Origin: Methanooceanicella nereidis
GTDB lineage: Archaea; Halobacteriota; Methanocellia; Methanocellales; Methanocellaceae
DNA: 64,000 nt
Assembly (NCBI RefSeq): GCF_021023085.1
Contig: NZ_PGCK01000004.1
Location: 1 to 64,000, forward strand
Reading direction: 5' to 3'
Shown here: positions 32,981 to 43,157 of the stretch, in pieces
Position numbering within the stretch: position 1 is the first letter of the stretch
Layout: each line of letters starts with the position of its first letter
Program-made: the position numbers and the translations under genes
The notes under the pieces: model-generated
Seen by the model: the letters and a program-made list of their open reading frames with translations, nothing else
What the model was told of the DNA's origin: nothing
Database searches by the model: none

Positions 32981-34520
32981 ATGAGGGATCGTTTTTTATA
33001 AGATCGAACTAGAGAACATACCACATAAGAACATACAGATTTTTGACACGACTCTCCGCGACGGAGAGCAGACGCCCGGTGTGTCTTTCACACCTGAAAT
33101 GAAAATAGACATCGCCCGACAGCTTGACAGGCTTGGCGTGGATGTCATCGAAGCGGGTTTTCCCATATCTTCTGCAGGCGATAAAGCCTCTGTAAAGGAT
33201 ATCGCATCACTTGGCCTGGACTGTACCGTTTGCGGCCTCGCGCGCGTCATAAAAGCAGACATTGACGCTTGCATCGACTCCGATGTTAAAATGGTGCATA
33301 CTTTTGTATCCACATCCGACATCCAGCGTGAGCACACTATCAAAAAAACCCGCGAAGAGGTCGTAGAAATGGCGATAAACGCCGTAGAGTACATTAAGGG
33401 GCATGGCCTCGAATGCATGTTCTCGGCGATGGACGCCACCAGAACGGATACGGACTATCTCATAAGTATCGCCAGAGCCGTCGAGGACGCGGGAGCCGAC
33501 ATCATAAACATTCCAGATACCGTCGGCGTTTCTTCGCCCCCGACCATGAGGATGCTCGTATCGGACGTGTACAGGTCGGTCCGGATACCTATAGCCGTAC
33601 ACTGCCACAACGATTTCGGACTTGCAGTGGCAAACAGCCTGGCTGCGGTGGAATCCGGGGCGAGCCAGATACAGGTCACCATGAATAGCCTGGGAGAACG
33701 CGCCGGCAACGCTGACCTTTCCCAGACGGTGATGACCCTGGAGTCTGTATACGGGCTTGAGACGGGTATCAAGACTAAATATCTTGTCGAGACCGCGCGC
33801 CTCATAGAGAGGTATTCGGGGATACAGATACCGCCGACACAGCCCATAATAGGCGCTAACGCCTTCTCCCATGAGTCGGGTATTCACAGCCATGGCGTAA
33901 TTAAGGAAAGCAAGACCTTTGAGCCGGGCATAATGACCCCCGAGATGGTCGGCCACCAGCGCAGGCTTGTGCTTGGCAAGCATACCGGCAAGCATGCGGT
34001 CAAGAAGATCCTTAACGATGCGGGGCTGGAGCCTTCGGATAAGGAGCTGAACGCCATACTGGAGAGGGTAAAAGACCTGGGGGACAAGGGTAAAAAGGTC
34101 ACCGATGTCGACCTCTATGCCATCACAGAGGCAGTGATGGGCGAGGTGGCGCATACGGAGAAAAGGATCATGCTCGAAGAGCTGTCCGTGATGACCGGTA
34201 ACAGGGTCACTTCGACAGCAACGGTCCGCCTGACCCTGGACGGCAAACCTTACGTGGGAGCGATGACCGGAGTCGGTCCCGTGGATGCCGCATTGAAGGC
34301 CGTGGAAAGCCTTGTGGACGGCAATGAGATGAGGCTGAAGGAGTTCAGGATCGATGCCATCACGGGAGGTTCTGATGCCCTTGCCGAGGTCATGGTAGGC
34401 GTAGAGGACAGTAAAGGAAGAATGGTCACAGCCAGGGCCGCACGGGAGGACATAGTCATGGCCTCTGTCGAAGCTCTTGTAAACGCCATGAACAGGCTCT
34501 CTGCAGTGCCAAAAAAATAG
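32981..34520 (+). CDS. 2-isopropylmalate/citramalate synthase-family enzyme with apparent 5' frameshift
   Basis: Condenses acetyl-CoA with a 2-oxoacid in leucine or isoleucine synthesis (LeuA or CimA; both occur in methanogens and I cannot separate them). The catalytic start [17 protein letters not shown] lies upstream of the only in-frame ATG (33081), so the gene must begin earlier. ATG at 32981 with GTGATT ahead and a TATATA box 30 bases upstream would fit, but its frame ends at TAA within 8 codons. Losing one T from the run of six at 32992-32997 joins the frames. Conserved features: [28 protein letters not shown], and a LeuA dimer domain after residue 370. Confidence 0.85.
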
Positions 34521-34544
34521 CCGGCAGCCCTGATAGGTTTTAAT

Positions 34545-34578
34545 ACCATAGCTTCATTGCTATGGTGTTTTTATTTTT
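34545..34578 (+). terminator. Terminator after the LeuA/CimA-family gene
   Basis: ACCATAGC and GCTATGGT form a perfect 8-base stem around TTCATT, followed by GTTTTTATTTTT. It starts 24 bases after the stop codon. Confidence 0.8.
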
Positions 34579-34745
34579 ATGGCATTGTCATGTCTTACAT
34601 TTTAACGCCGACGCATGCTTAAAAGCCGTTTGCGGCAGGACAGCCTTATCCTCAAGCCGTTCGGATTTTGCGACAGTATTATATCTTTATAAGCTTTAAC
34701 TTTCAGTAAATATTTAATTATCATATTGATATCGGAGCTTTAATA

Positions 34746-35312
34746 ATGACACCCATAAAAAATTCTATTATTGCGCCTATTAAAAATCCTTTTAAACTCG
34801 ATAAGATAAAGAGCTCTTTTTTTAAAGATAAAGGCAAAGACAGAAAACGCATTGCGCTCCTGGTGGACGGCCCTAACATGCTAAGGAAAGAGTTCCAGAT
34901 AGACCTTGAGGTGGTAAGGGACATCATGAAAAGATACGGCGACATCAAAGTGGGTAAAGTATTCCTCAACCAGTATGCTTCCGATAAGCTTGTGGAAGCC
35001 ATAGAGAACCAGGGATTCGAGCCGATCATAGGCTCGGGCGATGTCGACGTGAGGCTTGCCGTCGATGCCATGGAGCTCGTGTTCAACCAGAATATCGACA
35101 CTCTGGCGATAGTGACAAGGGACGCGGATTTTAAGCCCGTGCTTTCAAAGGCGAACATGTACGGCAAGGAGACTATTGTGTTCGGTGCTGAGCCGGGATT
35201 ATCGATAGCCCTTAAAAACGTGGCCGATTACGTCATCGTATTTGACGGCAGCGACTGGCACGAGGTCAGCAAAGGGGACGTCGAGGTTGAGGCTGAGGCC
35301 GTAAACCAGTAA
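34746..35312 (+). CDS. NYN-domain (PIN-like) protein, TIGR00288 group
   Basis: 188 residues with the NYN/PIN fold acidic residues: LLVDGPNM near residue 39, [13 protein letters not shown] near 98, and [12 protein letters not shown] near 120. The family belongs to the LabA-like group of presumed ribonucleases and is common in archaea. A basic N-terminal tail (residues 1-35) may contact nucleic acid. Its end runs 47 bases into the convergent DHH phosphoesterase gene, an unusually long 3' overlap, and both proteins are likely nucleases. Confidence 0.85.
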   Translation: MTPIKNSIIAPIKNPFKLDKIKSSFFKDKGKDRKRIALLVDGPNMLRKEFQIDLEVVRDIMKRYGDIKVGKVFLNQYASDKLVEAIENQGFEPIIGSGDVDVRLAVDAMELVFNQNIDTLAIVTRDADFKPVLSKANMYGKETIVFGAEPGLSIALKNVADYVIVFDGSDWHEVSKGDVEVEAEAVNQ

Positions 35313-36240
35313 GAGCCTTTTCAGCCATAGATACGCATTCCTTAAGCGCCTTATCAAGATCGCCTTTTATGACTACGCCGGCCGCCGCCGCATGGCCGCC
35401 GCCGCTTCCTCCGAACTTTGTCCCCACTTCCGCAAGCAATGCAGACAGGTCCAGGTCTATGCCGCGCCTGACACGACCGGAGATCCTCTTTTCGCCCTCT
35501 TTTTCGGATCCTACGAATACCACATCGGCCCCGAGGCTTATCAATGACGTTGCGGATTGGGCCCCGAACGAGCTCACTTTAGTATCCGCGATCAAAAAGT
35601 CTCCCGACCTCGTTAGGTTCAGCCTTGATGCCGCTTTCAGCATGGCGATCCTGCATGACAGGTCTACAGGCACCTGTGACAGGAACTCGGATATGTCTGC
35701 ATAATTAATGCCGCCGCTGCGCAGCATTTCCCCGACCATGTCAAAGACATCGGGCTGTGCGTACCGGAAATGGCCGGTATCCGTGACAACTGCCAGGACG
35801 AGCGCGAACGCCACATCGCTATCCAGAGATATGCCGTTCTTCATGTAGACTGAGTAGACGAGCTCGGACGTGGACGAGGCCATTCTTGACAGAGCGAGCT
35901 CACACGCGCCGATAAGGTCCCCGGGCTTATGATGGTCAATGACCGCGAATTTTTTTATTTCCTTATAGCCGGTCTGTACAAGGTTAGAGGTATCGACCAC
36001 GACGACGATGTCATAATTCGATAGTTTAGGCCTGATCACGACGTTGACCTTAAGCCTGTCGCATAACATTGAAGCCATGGTGCTCATGCTGTCCTGGACG
36101 CCGATGGTGCCGCCAAACAGTCTCCAGAGGGCGTATGCGCTACCTGCTGAGTCAGCGTCTGCGTTCCTGTGGCACAGGAACAGGATATTATCATAACTTT
36201 TCAGGTTTTCGTAAAATTGTTTTTCATCTACAAGCACCAT
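35266..36240 (-). CDS. DHH/DHHA1 phosphoesterase (RecJ/NrnA-like)
   Basis: 324 residues. The DHH domain has [13 protein letters not shown] near residue 23, VVVVDTSN, and [10 protein letters not shown] near residue 125, all with metal-binding Asp and His; the DHHA1 domain has [14 protein letters not shown] near residue 275. Such enzymes degrade short RNA, DNA or cyclic dinucleotides. The ATG follows the HisA-like stop after a single base (TAA-C-ATG), so the two are co-translated. The C-terminal tail (QPQPRRP) overlaps the NYN gene. Confidence 0.88.
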   Translation of the reverse strand: MVLVDEKQFYENLKSYDNILFLCHRNADADSAGSAYALWRLFGGTIGVQDSMSTMASMLCDRLKVNVVIRPKLSNYDIVVVVDTSNLVQTGYKEIKKFAVIDHHKPGDLIGACELALSRMASSTSELVYSVYMKNGISLDSDVAFALVLAVVTDTGHFRYAQPDVFDMVGEMLRSGGINYADISEFLSQVPVDLSCRIAMLKAASRLNLTRSGDFLIADTKVSSFGAQSATSLISLGADVVFVGSEKEGEKRISGRVRRGIDLDLSALLAEVGTKFGGSGGGHAAAAGVVIKGDLDKALKECVSMAEKALTGLRPQPQPRRPLC

Positions 36241-36241
36241 G

Positions 36242-36934
36242 TTAACCTCGCAGCATTTCCAGCGGCACTTTGCCGAAGTGGACAGCGGAAGCGATTATCG
36301 CGCCGTCTGCACCGCATTTTTCAAGCGACAAAAGATCGTCGACGTCCCTGACGCCTCCACCGGCGATGACCTTATGCTTTGACATGGAGACGGCGTTTTT
36401 CATCATTTCAAGGTCTATTCCTTCGCCGGAACCGACACGACCTACATCAAGCAGGATTATGCCTGCAAGGTCTACCTCGTTCAGCATCTTTAAGGATCCT
36501 ATTGGCCCGGCATTAAAGACAGGGTCCCTGGACATCATTTTTCCATGTTTCATGTCAAGGCTGACGTAGACGCCCTTTCCCTGACATTCTCGAATAAGTT
36601 CCATCGATGCGGTCTCGGTGCCCAGTATGACCGCGTCTGAGACCTTACGGGTCTCTTCCACGTCATGCAGTGTCGACGCGCCTGTGTCCGACATCGTCCG
36701 GGTGAACCTCGAAAGGGATGCTATTGTCCCTAAATTGCCGCCTGCGCCCGTAATACGGTCAAGATCGGCTATGTAAGTCTCTTTCGGCCGGATCGCCTTA
36801 ATGACTTCTTCCGGTATGGACGTGCCGACGATAGTGCTTGACTCGCTTATCGGCCTATAACGGTCACGTTCGCCTTTAACTCCCCTGACAACGATACCGC
36901 CTTTAAGGTCGCATGCCAGTATGCACCGCATCAT
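36242..36934 (-). CDS. HisA/HisF-related TIM-barrel protein (TIGR00734 type)
   Basis: 230 residues resembling HisA and HisF, with the two phosphate-binding ends: ACDLKGGIVVRG at the N-terminus, LLDVGRVGSGEG, and VIAGGGVRDVDDL near residue 190. Methanogens carry this extra paralogue beside the true HisA; its reaction is not known to me. Start at 36934 or the next ATG; a GTTATAAATAA box about 20-30 bases upstream suggests leaderless translation. It heads an operon with the DHH enzyme. Confidence 0.82.
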   Translation of the reverse strand: MMRCILACDLKGGIVVRGVKGERDRYRPISESSTIVGTSIPEEVIKAIRPKETYIADLDRITGAGGNLGTIASLSRFTRTMSDTGASTLHDVEETRKVSDAVILGTETASMELIRECQGKGVYVSLDMKHGKMMSRDPVFNAGPIGSLKMLNEVDLAGIILLDVGRVGSGEGIDLEMMKNAVSMSKHKVIAGGGVRDVDDLLSLEKCGADGAIIASAVHFGKVPLEMLRG

Positions 36935-37134
36935 GGTATCCCATATAACTTTAAGTTATTTATAACCGTACTAAATCGGAAATTAAAAGTTATGGGCTTT
37001 TTAGCAGGATAGTAGCCTGTTTGATCTGAAAAAAGTCCGATACTGATGATCACTGTTTGTCAGTATCCGGATTTTTACGAAAAAACGTGTTAATGACCCG
37101 CCCGAATTTCCACTGTTTTATAGCACCCCTATTT

Positions 37135-37212
37135 TTCATCACAAAGGGTGCATAAAGGACTTTTTTTAGAATGTTATCATATTCTTTAAAAAAAATTATG
37201 GACCTGTGAGCC
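37135..37212 (+). repeat. Family 1 inverted repeat, copy D (degenerate)
   Basis: Shortened element with one left arm (TTCATCACAAAGGGTGCATA), the typical loop GGACTTTTTTTAGAATGTTA and AT tail, and a decayed right arm (ATGGACCTGTGAGCC). It lies immediately downstream of the kinase gene's stop. It is the only copy not between convergent genes; both neighbours are leftward. Confidence 0.7.
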
Positions 37213-37222
37213 ATTAATGACT

Positions 37223-40200
37223 TTATTCTTCGCATGCCGGCAGAGTGACTATGAAACTGGATCCCTTATTGCTATCTCCAGGGACTCGATCTCTGATGCA
37301 TACCTCGCCCCGCATATTCTCGATCAGCATTTTTACTATGTATAGCCCCAGGCCTTTTCCGCGTGCTTTTGTGGGGCCGCGTTCAAAGCGCTGGAAAATG
37401 AAAGGCTTTAATGAGTCAGGTATGCCGGGACCATTATCTTCCACAATGATGTTATACATCTCTATCCCGTCCCGTAACTCTTTCTCTATACGGATGTAAA
37501 TTTCAACGTCGCCTTGTGAGTGTTTGATAGAGTTCCCTATAAGGTTAATGAAGACTTCCGCAAGAAGGCTGTTAGCCATTACACAGAACCCCTGCACCGG
37601 CCTATAATCGATCTTGACCTGTTTAAAGTCAGGCTGCGACGACCGTTCTATGGCTTCTTTTATGCTCTCGTCAAGGTCAATTTTTTCTATGGACAGTGTT
37701 TCCTGGCTAATTTTTTGTATCTTCCTAACGCTCTCGATTATCTCGGAACTGCTTTTAAACGCGTCCGCGGCCTTTTCTAGGTATAGTTTTTGAGAGGGGG
37801 ACGTGGCGGAATCCATCTCTGCCAGCTCTAAAAATCCCAGTCCTGCGTGATTAGAATTATTGATATCATGGCTCATAATATCAAGGTATAGCTCGGCAAA
37901 GTCCTTAGCGCGTTCGACCTCTTCCGTAGCCTTTTTCAGCTCTGTGAGATCCCTTGCGGACGCGAACACTCCGGCAATGGTCCCATTAGAATCACGGTAT
38001 ATCGAAGCATTATAGGATACGGGCGTGACGGTGCGGTCCTTATTCCTTATCTCGAGGGGATAATCCCTTACTATACCCCGGGTGAAAACCATCTGATATC
38101 CTGTGACAGCTTTTTCGGGCTCGGTGAAATATCTTGAAAAATCGGTGCCGATGAGCTCTTCCCTGGAGAACCCCGTAAGCTGCTCTGTAGCCTTATTGAC
38201 ATCGGTTATAAGCCCTGACCTGTCGATCGTGACAAGCGCGTCCAGGTTTGCCTCGATAAGGCTTCTTGCATAACGTTCCGCCTCCATGATACGCTCTTGC
38301 GCCCTTTTGATGTCAGTGATATCAAAGCAGGTTGCAAGGATAGAAGGCCTGTTATTATATTTTATCATGCACGACGTCACGTCCAGCCATTTGACCTCCC
38401 CGCACTTCGCTATGATCCTGAACTGGTACCTGGAAAGGACGTCCTCGCCGCGAAGCCTCCTTGATCCTCTTTCGATCACCATTTCCCTGTCAAGGGGATG
38501 GACCTTTTCCCAAAAATTCATAGATAATAGTTCATCCCGCCCATATCCGGTTATACGCTCGGACGCAGGGTTAGCATAGCAAAACCTGTCATTGTTAAAT
38601 ATCAGGATAGCTGACCCCACTGTCTCGGCCAGTACCCTGAACTTTTCTTCGCTCGACCTGAGGGCTTCTTCCGCATGTTTTTGATCGGTTATGTCCCTTA
38701 TTACGGACAGTATCTGATCCTCGATGAACGGGACCAGCCTGGCCTCGAACACATGCCTTTCTCCGTTTTCCACCGTCGAGTATTCTGTACTGACTATTGA
38801 CCCCGTATCATACGCCTTTTTTATGGCGTCTTTAACCTTTTCGTACACCTCTGCCGGTATTATCTCTTTTATTTTTCTGCCGATGTGGCTATCCGGCCCG
38901 GATGATATTCCCCTATTGCTTCCCGAATGATAATCAAGTATTGTCCCATCCTTGCCCAGCCTGATGTAAATGTCGGGAAATGCGTCAAGCACAGCCTGTA
39001 ATTCGGAGGCGGTTTGCCTTAGGTTCTTTTCAGCCTTTTCCAGGTCGTTCATCATCCCGGAGTTCTCAAGAGCTATCGCAGCGCTGGCCGCCAGCCCGTT
39101 GAGCATATTAACGTCCTCGTCGTCGAACGGAAGATGGCCCGATTTATTATGTATCTCAAAACACCCCAGGACATCGCCGTTCCGGTTCAATATCGGCACG
39201 TCCACCATATTATAGAACCCGAGCTCCTTACGGATCTCCTGGATAACGTGAGGGTCATGCCCGGTGTCATTGCTTATGTACGGCTTCTTTGTTTCCAGGA
39301 CCAGCCCCGGCACGCCGTATCCCGGAACGAATAGATAATGTACGGGCAGGATATCTCCTTTTTTATTATACTCTGTAAAAACCATTTTCCCGTCGCTGAC
39401 AAGGCCAGAGGCGCCTGATTCCGCGCCTGTCAGCTCCATGGCTGACCTGACCAGCGTACGCATCACGACGTCGATCTTTAACACCTTATTTATCTGCTGG
39501 CCTGTGTATGATAATACCTCAAGCTGCCTGCTTCGCCTGAGCATGATCTTCTCGGCCATTCTTCGCTTTGAGACGTCGATCGTTATTCCTTGATAGTACG
39601 GGACCCCGTAGCGATTTTCGAATATAGGTATGGCCTTAAGATATATCCAGCTGTACTCGCCGGTTCCTCCCATCACCTTGAACTCTAATTCCAGCGGGTT
39701 TTTAGACTTAACGGCATCCTCGCATTTTAAGACGATGGCTTCTTTTTCCTCCGGTAAGTATATGCTCATCAAAGCGCATCCGAGCAGATCTTCTTTCTTT
39801 CTACCCAGCATTTTTGCGCAGAGCTTATTCAAATACAGGACTTTCATGCCCTTTGTAATAAAGATCCCTACCGGGGCGTCCTCGGCAAAATCTTCCCATG
39901 TCTGCCTCATAAATTGGTCATCATATTGCTCGCGCATTACCGGTAACATGGACCTGCAAAGGACACAAGGCCTGCCATCGTGATCGATAGGCCCTATCGA
40001 CACGTCAACGGTGACGATCCCCCCTTTTGAGGTCACACCCGAATATGTCCTTTTTAGCATTATCTTTTCAGAGCCTGCGCGGCGAATATCGGGGAGCATC
40101 TTACAAAATATCTCGGAGCGGGGTATCTCCCCGATCTTTGAAGGCCTATGGTCGATTTCGAATATTTTCATGAACGTCTCATTTATAACGGGTATTCGAT

Positions 40201-40348
40201 CTCCCCGGACAATGAGTATGCCTTCGTCGAGCGAATTCAATAGCCTGGAAAAAAAATGTTTTCTTTCCCTGAAGAGCTTCTTTATCCTGGCATACTTGCC
40301 CTGCGTGACAGACCTGTCCGTTATATCCTGCCCCTCATGAGACTTCAT
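37223..40348 (-). CDS. Large soluble PAS/GAF hybrid sensor histidine kinase
   Basis: 1041 residues, no membrane segment. Order: PAS near 35-130, PAS with PAC near 150-265, GAF near 280-440 (PFDDEDVNMLNGLAASAAIA), three further PAS domains near 460-560, 570-690 and 695-820, a dimerisation helix with IMSHDINNSNHAGLG (phospho-His after a coiled coil), and the ATPase with N box EVFINLIGNSIKHS, G1 VEDNGPGIP and G2 GKGLGLYIVK. The H-box variant SHDINN is common in methanogen kinases. No response regulator adjoins, so the partner is elsewhere. The extensive PAS set suggests redox or ligand sensing. Confidence 0.92.
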   Translation of the reverse strand: MKSHEGQDITDRSVTQGKYARIKKLFRERKHFFSRLLNSLDEGILIVRGDRIPVINETFMKIFEIDHRPSKIGEIPRSEIFCKMLPDIRRAGSEKIMLKRTYSGVTSKGGIVTVDVSIGPIDHDGRPCVLCRSMLPVMREQYDDQFMRQTWEDFAEDAPVGIFITKGMKVLYLNKLCAKMLGRKKEDLLGCALMSIYLPEEKEAIVLKCEDAVKSKNPLELEFKVMGGTGEYSWIYLKAIPIFENRYGVPYYQGITIDVSKRRMAEKIMLRRSRQLEVLSYTGQQINKVLKIDVVMRTLVRSAMELTGAESGASGLVSDGKMVFTEYNKKGDILPVHYLFVPGYGVPGLVLETKKPYISNDTGHDPHVIQEIRKELGFYNMVDVPILNRNGDVLGCFEIHNKSGHLPFDDEDVNMLNGLAASAAIALENSGMMNDLEKAEKNLRQTASELQAVLDAFPDIYIRLGKDGTILDYHSGSNRGISSGPDSHIGRKIKEIIPAEVYEKVKDAIKKAYDTGSIVSTEYSTVENGERHVFEARLVPFIEDQILSVIRDITDQKHAEEALRSSEEKFRVLAETVGSAILIFNNDRFCYANPASERITGYGRDELLSMNFWEKVHPLDREMVIERGSRRLRGEDVLSRYQFRIIAKCGEVKWLDVTSCMIKYNNRPSILATCFDITDIKRAQERIMEAERYARSLIEANLDALVTIDRSGLITDVNKATEQLTGFSREELIGTDFSRYFTEPEKAVTGYQMVFTRGIVRDYPLEIRNKDRTVTPVSYNASIYRDSNGTIAGVFASARDLTELKKATEEVERAKDFAELYLDIMSHDINNSNHAGLGFLELAEMDSATSPSQKLYLEKAADAFKSSSEIIESVRKIQKISQETLSIEKIDLDESIKEAIERSSQPDFKQVKIDYRPVQGFCVMANSLLAEVFINLIGNSIKHSQGDVEIYIRIEKELRDGIEMYNIIVEDNGPGIPDSLKPFIFQRFERGPTKARGKGLGLYIVKMLIENMRGEVCIRDRVPGDSNKGSSFIVTLPACEE

Positions 40349-40545
40349 GGTCCTGCCTCAACTTTGCGGGAATTTCCCGGCAATAATAGAACATCAATAT
40401 ATTTGTTTAATTTATTTTATTAATATGATGCGCTAAAATAATAAGATACTATTTGAGCGGGCAGTATTTAGTTTGATATGATGTCTTGATGATTCGCATA
40501 TAAAAATATAATTTTATAAATATATGACAATCCTGTATTGTTTGG

Positions 40546-41979
40546 ATGAATCTATCGAAGCCCTTCAATCAGCTGATAAGGAAGCCACTGTTGCTGATAG
40601 CGCTCTTACTACTGTTATCACAGGTATTTTCCATATACACATCGTCCATGCCGCTGACTGATGCCGGCGGGACGGGCCTGAAGCGCGATGTCAATGTGAT
40701 ATACATCTATAGTAAAAGCTGTTTTAATTGCGAGCAGTCGGAGCCGGTGATCAGGCAAACGATAGAGGAGTCGCAAAAAAGCACCGGCATCAGGATAAAT
40801 CTAAAGGAGACGGATTTTCACTCGCCGGAAGGCATGGAATATGTACGGAAATTTGGGATCTCTTCCGTGCCTGCCATCATAATAGATAACCATACCGTCA
40901 TAAGGTTCGAAGATTTTGGAGGCGACACGCGGGAGCTTAAGGAGATACTAAAGAGTAAACTGGGGGAAGCCATAAAGTATAAACCGCCCCTGGAAATGGA
41001 AAGAACGGTAGAAAGAATAGAAAATGAAAGGGACATTATTCGCGTTCAGACATGCATCACCAATATCGGGAACGAGCCCCTCAGGATCAACTTATCCGGA
41101 GGCATATGCGAGGGTGTGAAGATAGTATCCGGCGATGGATCATGGAGCGGCACGATCCTGCCCGGAGAGAGACACTGCGTTACCTGCAATGTCACTATCG
41201 ACAATAACGTAAAATATCTGCCAGCCCAGGTCATCGAATATATAGACTCTGATGGAAAGCAAACCATCATCTGTCCTGAAACGCCGACGATGCTTATAAA
41301 AAAGCTTTCTGCCATCACAGTATTTTTAGCAGGGCTTGCGGCGGGAGTCAACCCCTGCCTGCTTGCGATAATGGTCTTCATCGCCACAGCAACCCTCTCT
41401 TCAAAAGGAAGCCATGGGGAAATATTGATAAGGATATTATCATTCTGCGCAGGGCTTCTGGTCGTCTACATACTCATGGGGATAGGTTTCCTCACGTTGC
41501 TGGAGTATATCCCGTCTTTTGAGGAGATGATAAGGACAGCTTTGATAGTGATACTGGGACTGCTATCCCTGTGGGAATTCTACGACGCGTACGAGACATA
41601 CAAATACGGCAGCAGAGATTCCGTGTTTAAGCAATTCTTAAGGAAGTTCAAGCCATTCTATAATAAATTTCACGTCATAGCAAACTTTATTCTTGGGCTG
41701 GTATTCGGCCTGATCAAAATGCCTTGCGTGGGCGGCATATACATAGCGATACTGGGAGCGATGATCTACACGAAAGACACCGGAAGCCTGCTCGCATATC
41801 TTCTGATCTATAACATGGGCGTAATACTTCCTCTTTTATTCATCGGCCTGATCATCACGCTCGGAATGAAGCCGGAAAAGGTCGACGAGTTCAGGCACAA
41901 GCACCGGGTAAAGATAAAAGTGTTCACAGGCATAGTACTTGCCCTTCTGGCTTCGGCATTTCTGCTGGGATACCTGTAA
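40546..41979 (+). CDS. Thioredoxin-like domain fused to a CcdA/DsbD-type membrane domain
   Basis: 477 residues. An N-terminal membrane anchor, then an outside thioredoxin-like domain with SKSCFNCEQSEP (CxxC) near residue 57 and cis-Pro SVPAI, a beta-rich domain with four more cysteines (residues 165-245), and a six-helix CcdA-type domain with GVNPCLLAIMVF and KMPCVGGIYIAILG, whose two cysteines pass electrons across the membrane. It should move reducing power from cytoplasmic thioredoxin to exported proteins. The fusion order (thioredoxin first) differs from DsbD, where it is last. ATG 20-30 bases after a TTTTATAAATATA box. Confidence 0.85.
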   Translation: MNLSKPFNQLIRKPLLLIALLLLLSQVFSIYTSSMPLTDAGGTGLKRDVNVIYIYSKSCFNCEQSEPVIRQTIEESQKSTGIRINLKETDFHSPEGMEYVRKFGISSVPAIIIDNHTVIRFEDFGGDTRELKEILKSKLGEAIKYKPPLEMERTVERIENERDIIRVQTCITNIGNEPLRINLSGGICEGVKIVSGDGSWSGTILPGERHCVTCNVTIDNNVKYLPAQVIEYIDSDGKQTIICPETPTMLIKKLSAITVFLAGLAAGVNPCLLAIMVFIATATLSSKGSHGEILIRILSFCAGLLVVYILMGIGFLTLLEYIPSFEEMIRTALIVILGLLSLWEFYDAYETYKYGSRDSVFKQFLRKFKPFYNKFHVIANFILGLVFGLIKMPCVGGIYIAILGAMIYTKDTGSLLAYLLIYNMGVILPLLFIGLIITLGMKPEKVDEFRHKHRVKIKVFTGIVLALLASAFLLGYL

Positions 41980-42094
41980 TAGCAGCTTGACCGGGACTTT
42001 ATTTATAAAAGATCTCTTTCTTGATAGCTTAATCGCTTATCGGGATTGAGCCGATGGTAAGGGTTATATATCAAAATGATATAAGGTGTTTTGC

Positions 42095-42790
42095 ATGAAG
42101 CTATTAGTCAGTCCGATAAATGTCGAAGAGGCGATCACTTCGGAAATGGGAGGCGCGGACATCATAGATGTCAAGAACCCAAAAGAAGGTTCGCTTGGTG
42201 CCAATTTCCCGTGGGTGATACAGTCAATAAAATCAAAAGTCTCAAAGCCTCTAAGTGCGACGATCGGTGACTTCAACTATAAGCCGGGAACGGCATCTCT
42301 TGCCGCGCTGGGCGCTGCGGTATCAGGGGCCCAGTATATCAAAGTAGGCCTCTATGACATCCACACTGAGGAAGAAGCCTTTGAAGTCCTCTCTGGCATA
42401 GTAAAGTCAGTAAAGTCGTATGACCCCGGCAGGATAGTCGTAGCTTCAGCATACTCGGACTACTCACGGATAGGCTCAATACCGGCGCTAAAGCTTCCGC
42501 CCGTGGCAAAGAAGGCTGGATGCGATGTCGTCATGGTCGACACGGGCATCAAGGACGGAAAATCTACATTCGAGTTCATGGATGAGGAAGAGCTTAACGC
42601 ATTTTGCGGCCTCGCCCACAAGAACGGGCTCAAGTGCGCGCTTGCAGGCTCCATAAAATTCGATGACATCGAGATGATAAACAGGATCGATCCCGACATA
42701 ATAGGCGTGCGCGGCCTCGTGTGCGGCGGCGACAGGAACGACGGCATAAGGTCCGAGCTCGTGACAAAGCTCAAGAGCATGATAAACTAA
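42095..42790 (+). CDS. mfnB: (5-formylfuran-3-yl)methyl phosphate synthase MfnB
   Basis: Makes the furan ring precursor of methanofuran from two glyceraldehyde-3-phosphates, the first step of the pathway for the CO2-accepting cofactor. The match is strong: LLVSPINVEEA at the start, GGADIIDVKNPKEGSLGA near residue 22, YKPGTASLAALGAAVSGA, GCDVVMVDTGIKDGK and KCALAGSIK, GVRGLVC. The shorter ATG start is preferred because GGTG precedes it; a TATATA box is 25-30 bases upstream. It lies alone before guaB. Confidence 0.95.
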   Translation: MKLLVSPINVEEAITSEMGGADIIDVKNPKEGSLGANFPWVIQSIKSKVSKPLSATIGDFNYKPGTASLAALGAAVSGAQYIKVGLYDIHTEEEAFEVLSGIVKSVKSYDPGRIVVASAYSDYSRIGSIPALKLPPVAKKAGCDVVMVDTGIKDGKSTFEFMDEEELNAFCGLAHKNGLKCALAGSIKFDDIEMINRIDPDIIGVRGLVCGGDRNDGIRSELVTKLKSMIN

Positions 42791-43157
42791 ACACCTTTTT
42801 AATTCTCTTTAGATTTTGGCTTTTTAATACTCCATCCGCATACGAACCGTTTCCATAGCGCGCTTTCTCATCTGTTAAGTAATATTGAGCGCTAAATATC
42901 ATAAGGGCTAAATGGCCGTGATCGGGAACGATAAAGCATACTGGAGCATAATTTTCATTTTAAAATAAATATTACATAATAATTTTAAATAAATAATAAT
43001 CATCGCATGTTATACGATAGCATATGACAGCTCATTAAATAAGGAAACGTAAACCTCATGCCATTAAAAGCCAGGTTATTATAAAAGCACTATTTGGAGA
43101 AATTTATTAATACTAGATTCTGCTATAGTTACCCAAAAGGGTATATGGTGATTTACC
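42791..43157 (+). promoter_or_regulatory. AT-rich leader of guaB with a small hairpin
   Basis: A 367-base gap without a gene. A TTTATTAA box at about 43103-43110 is the likely promoter. TACCC and GGGTA (43130-43143) pair around AAAA next to the predicted transcript start and just before the GGTGATTT ribosome binding site, so the hairpin could influence transcription or translation. Confidence 0.4.

Noticed and set aside
33207-34154. A 315-codon leftward frame inside the LeuA/CimA-family gene
   Set aside because: It is antisense to a well-conserved enzyme, has no ribosome binding site and shows no domain.
37050-37235. A 61-codon leftward frame over repeat copy D
   Set aside because: It is made largely of repeat sequence and has no supporting signals.
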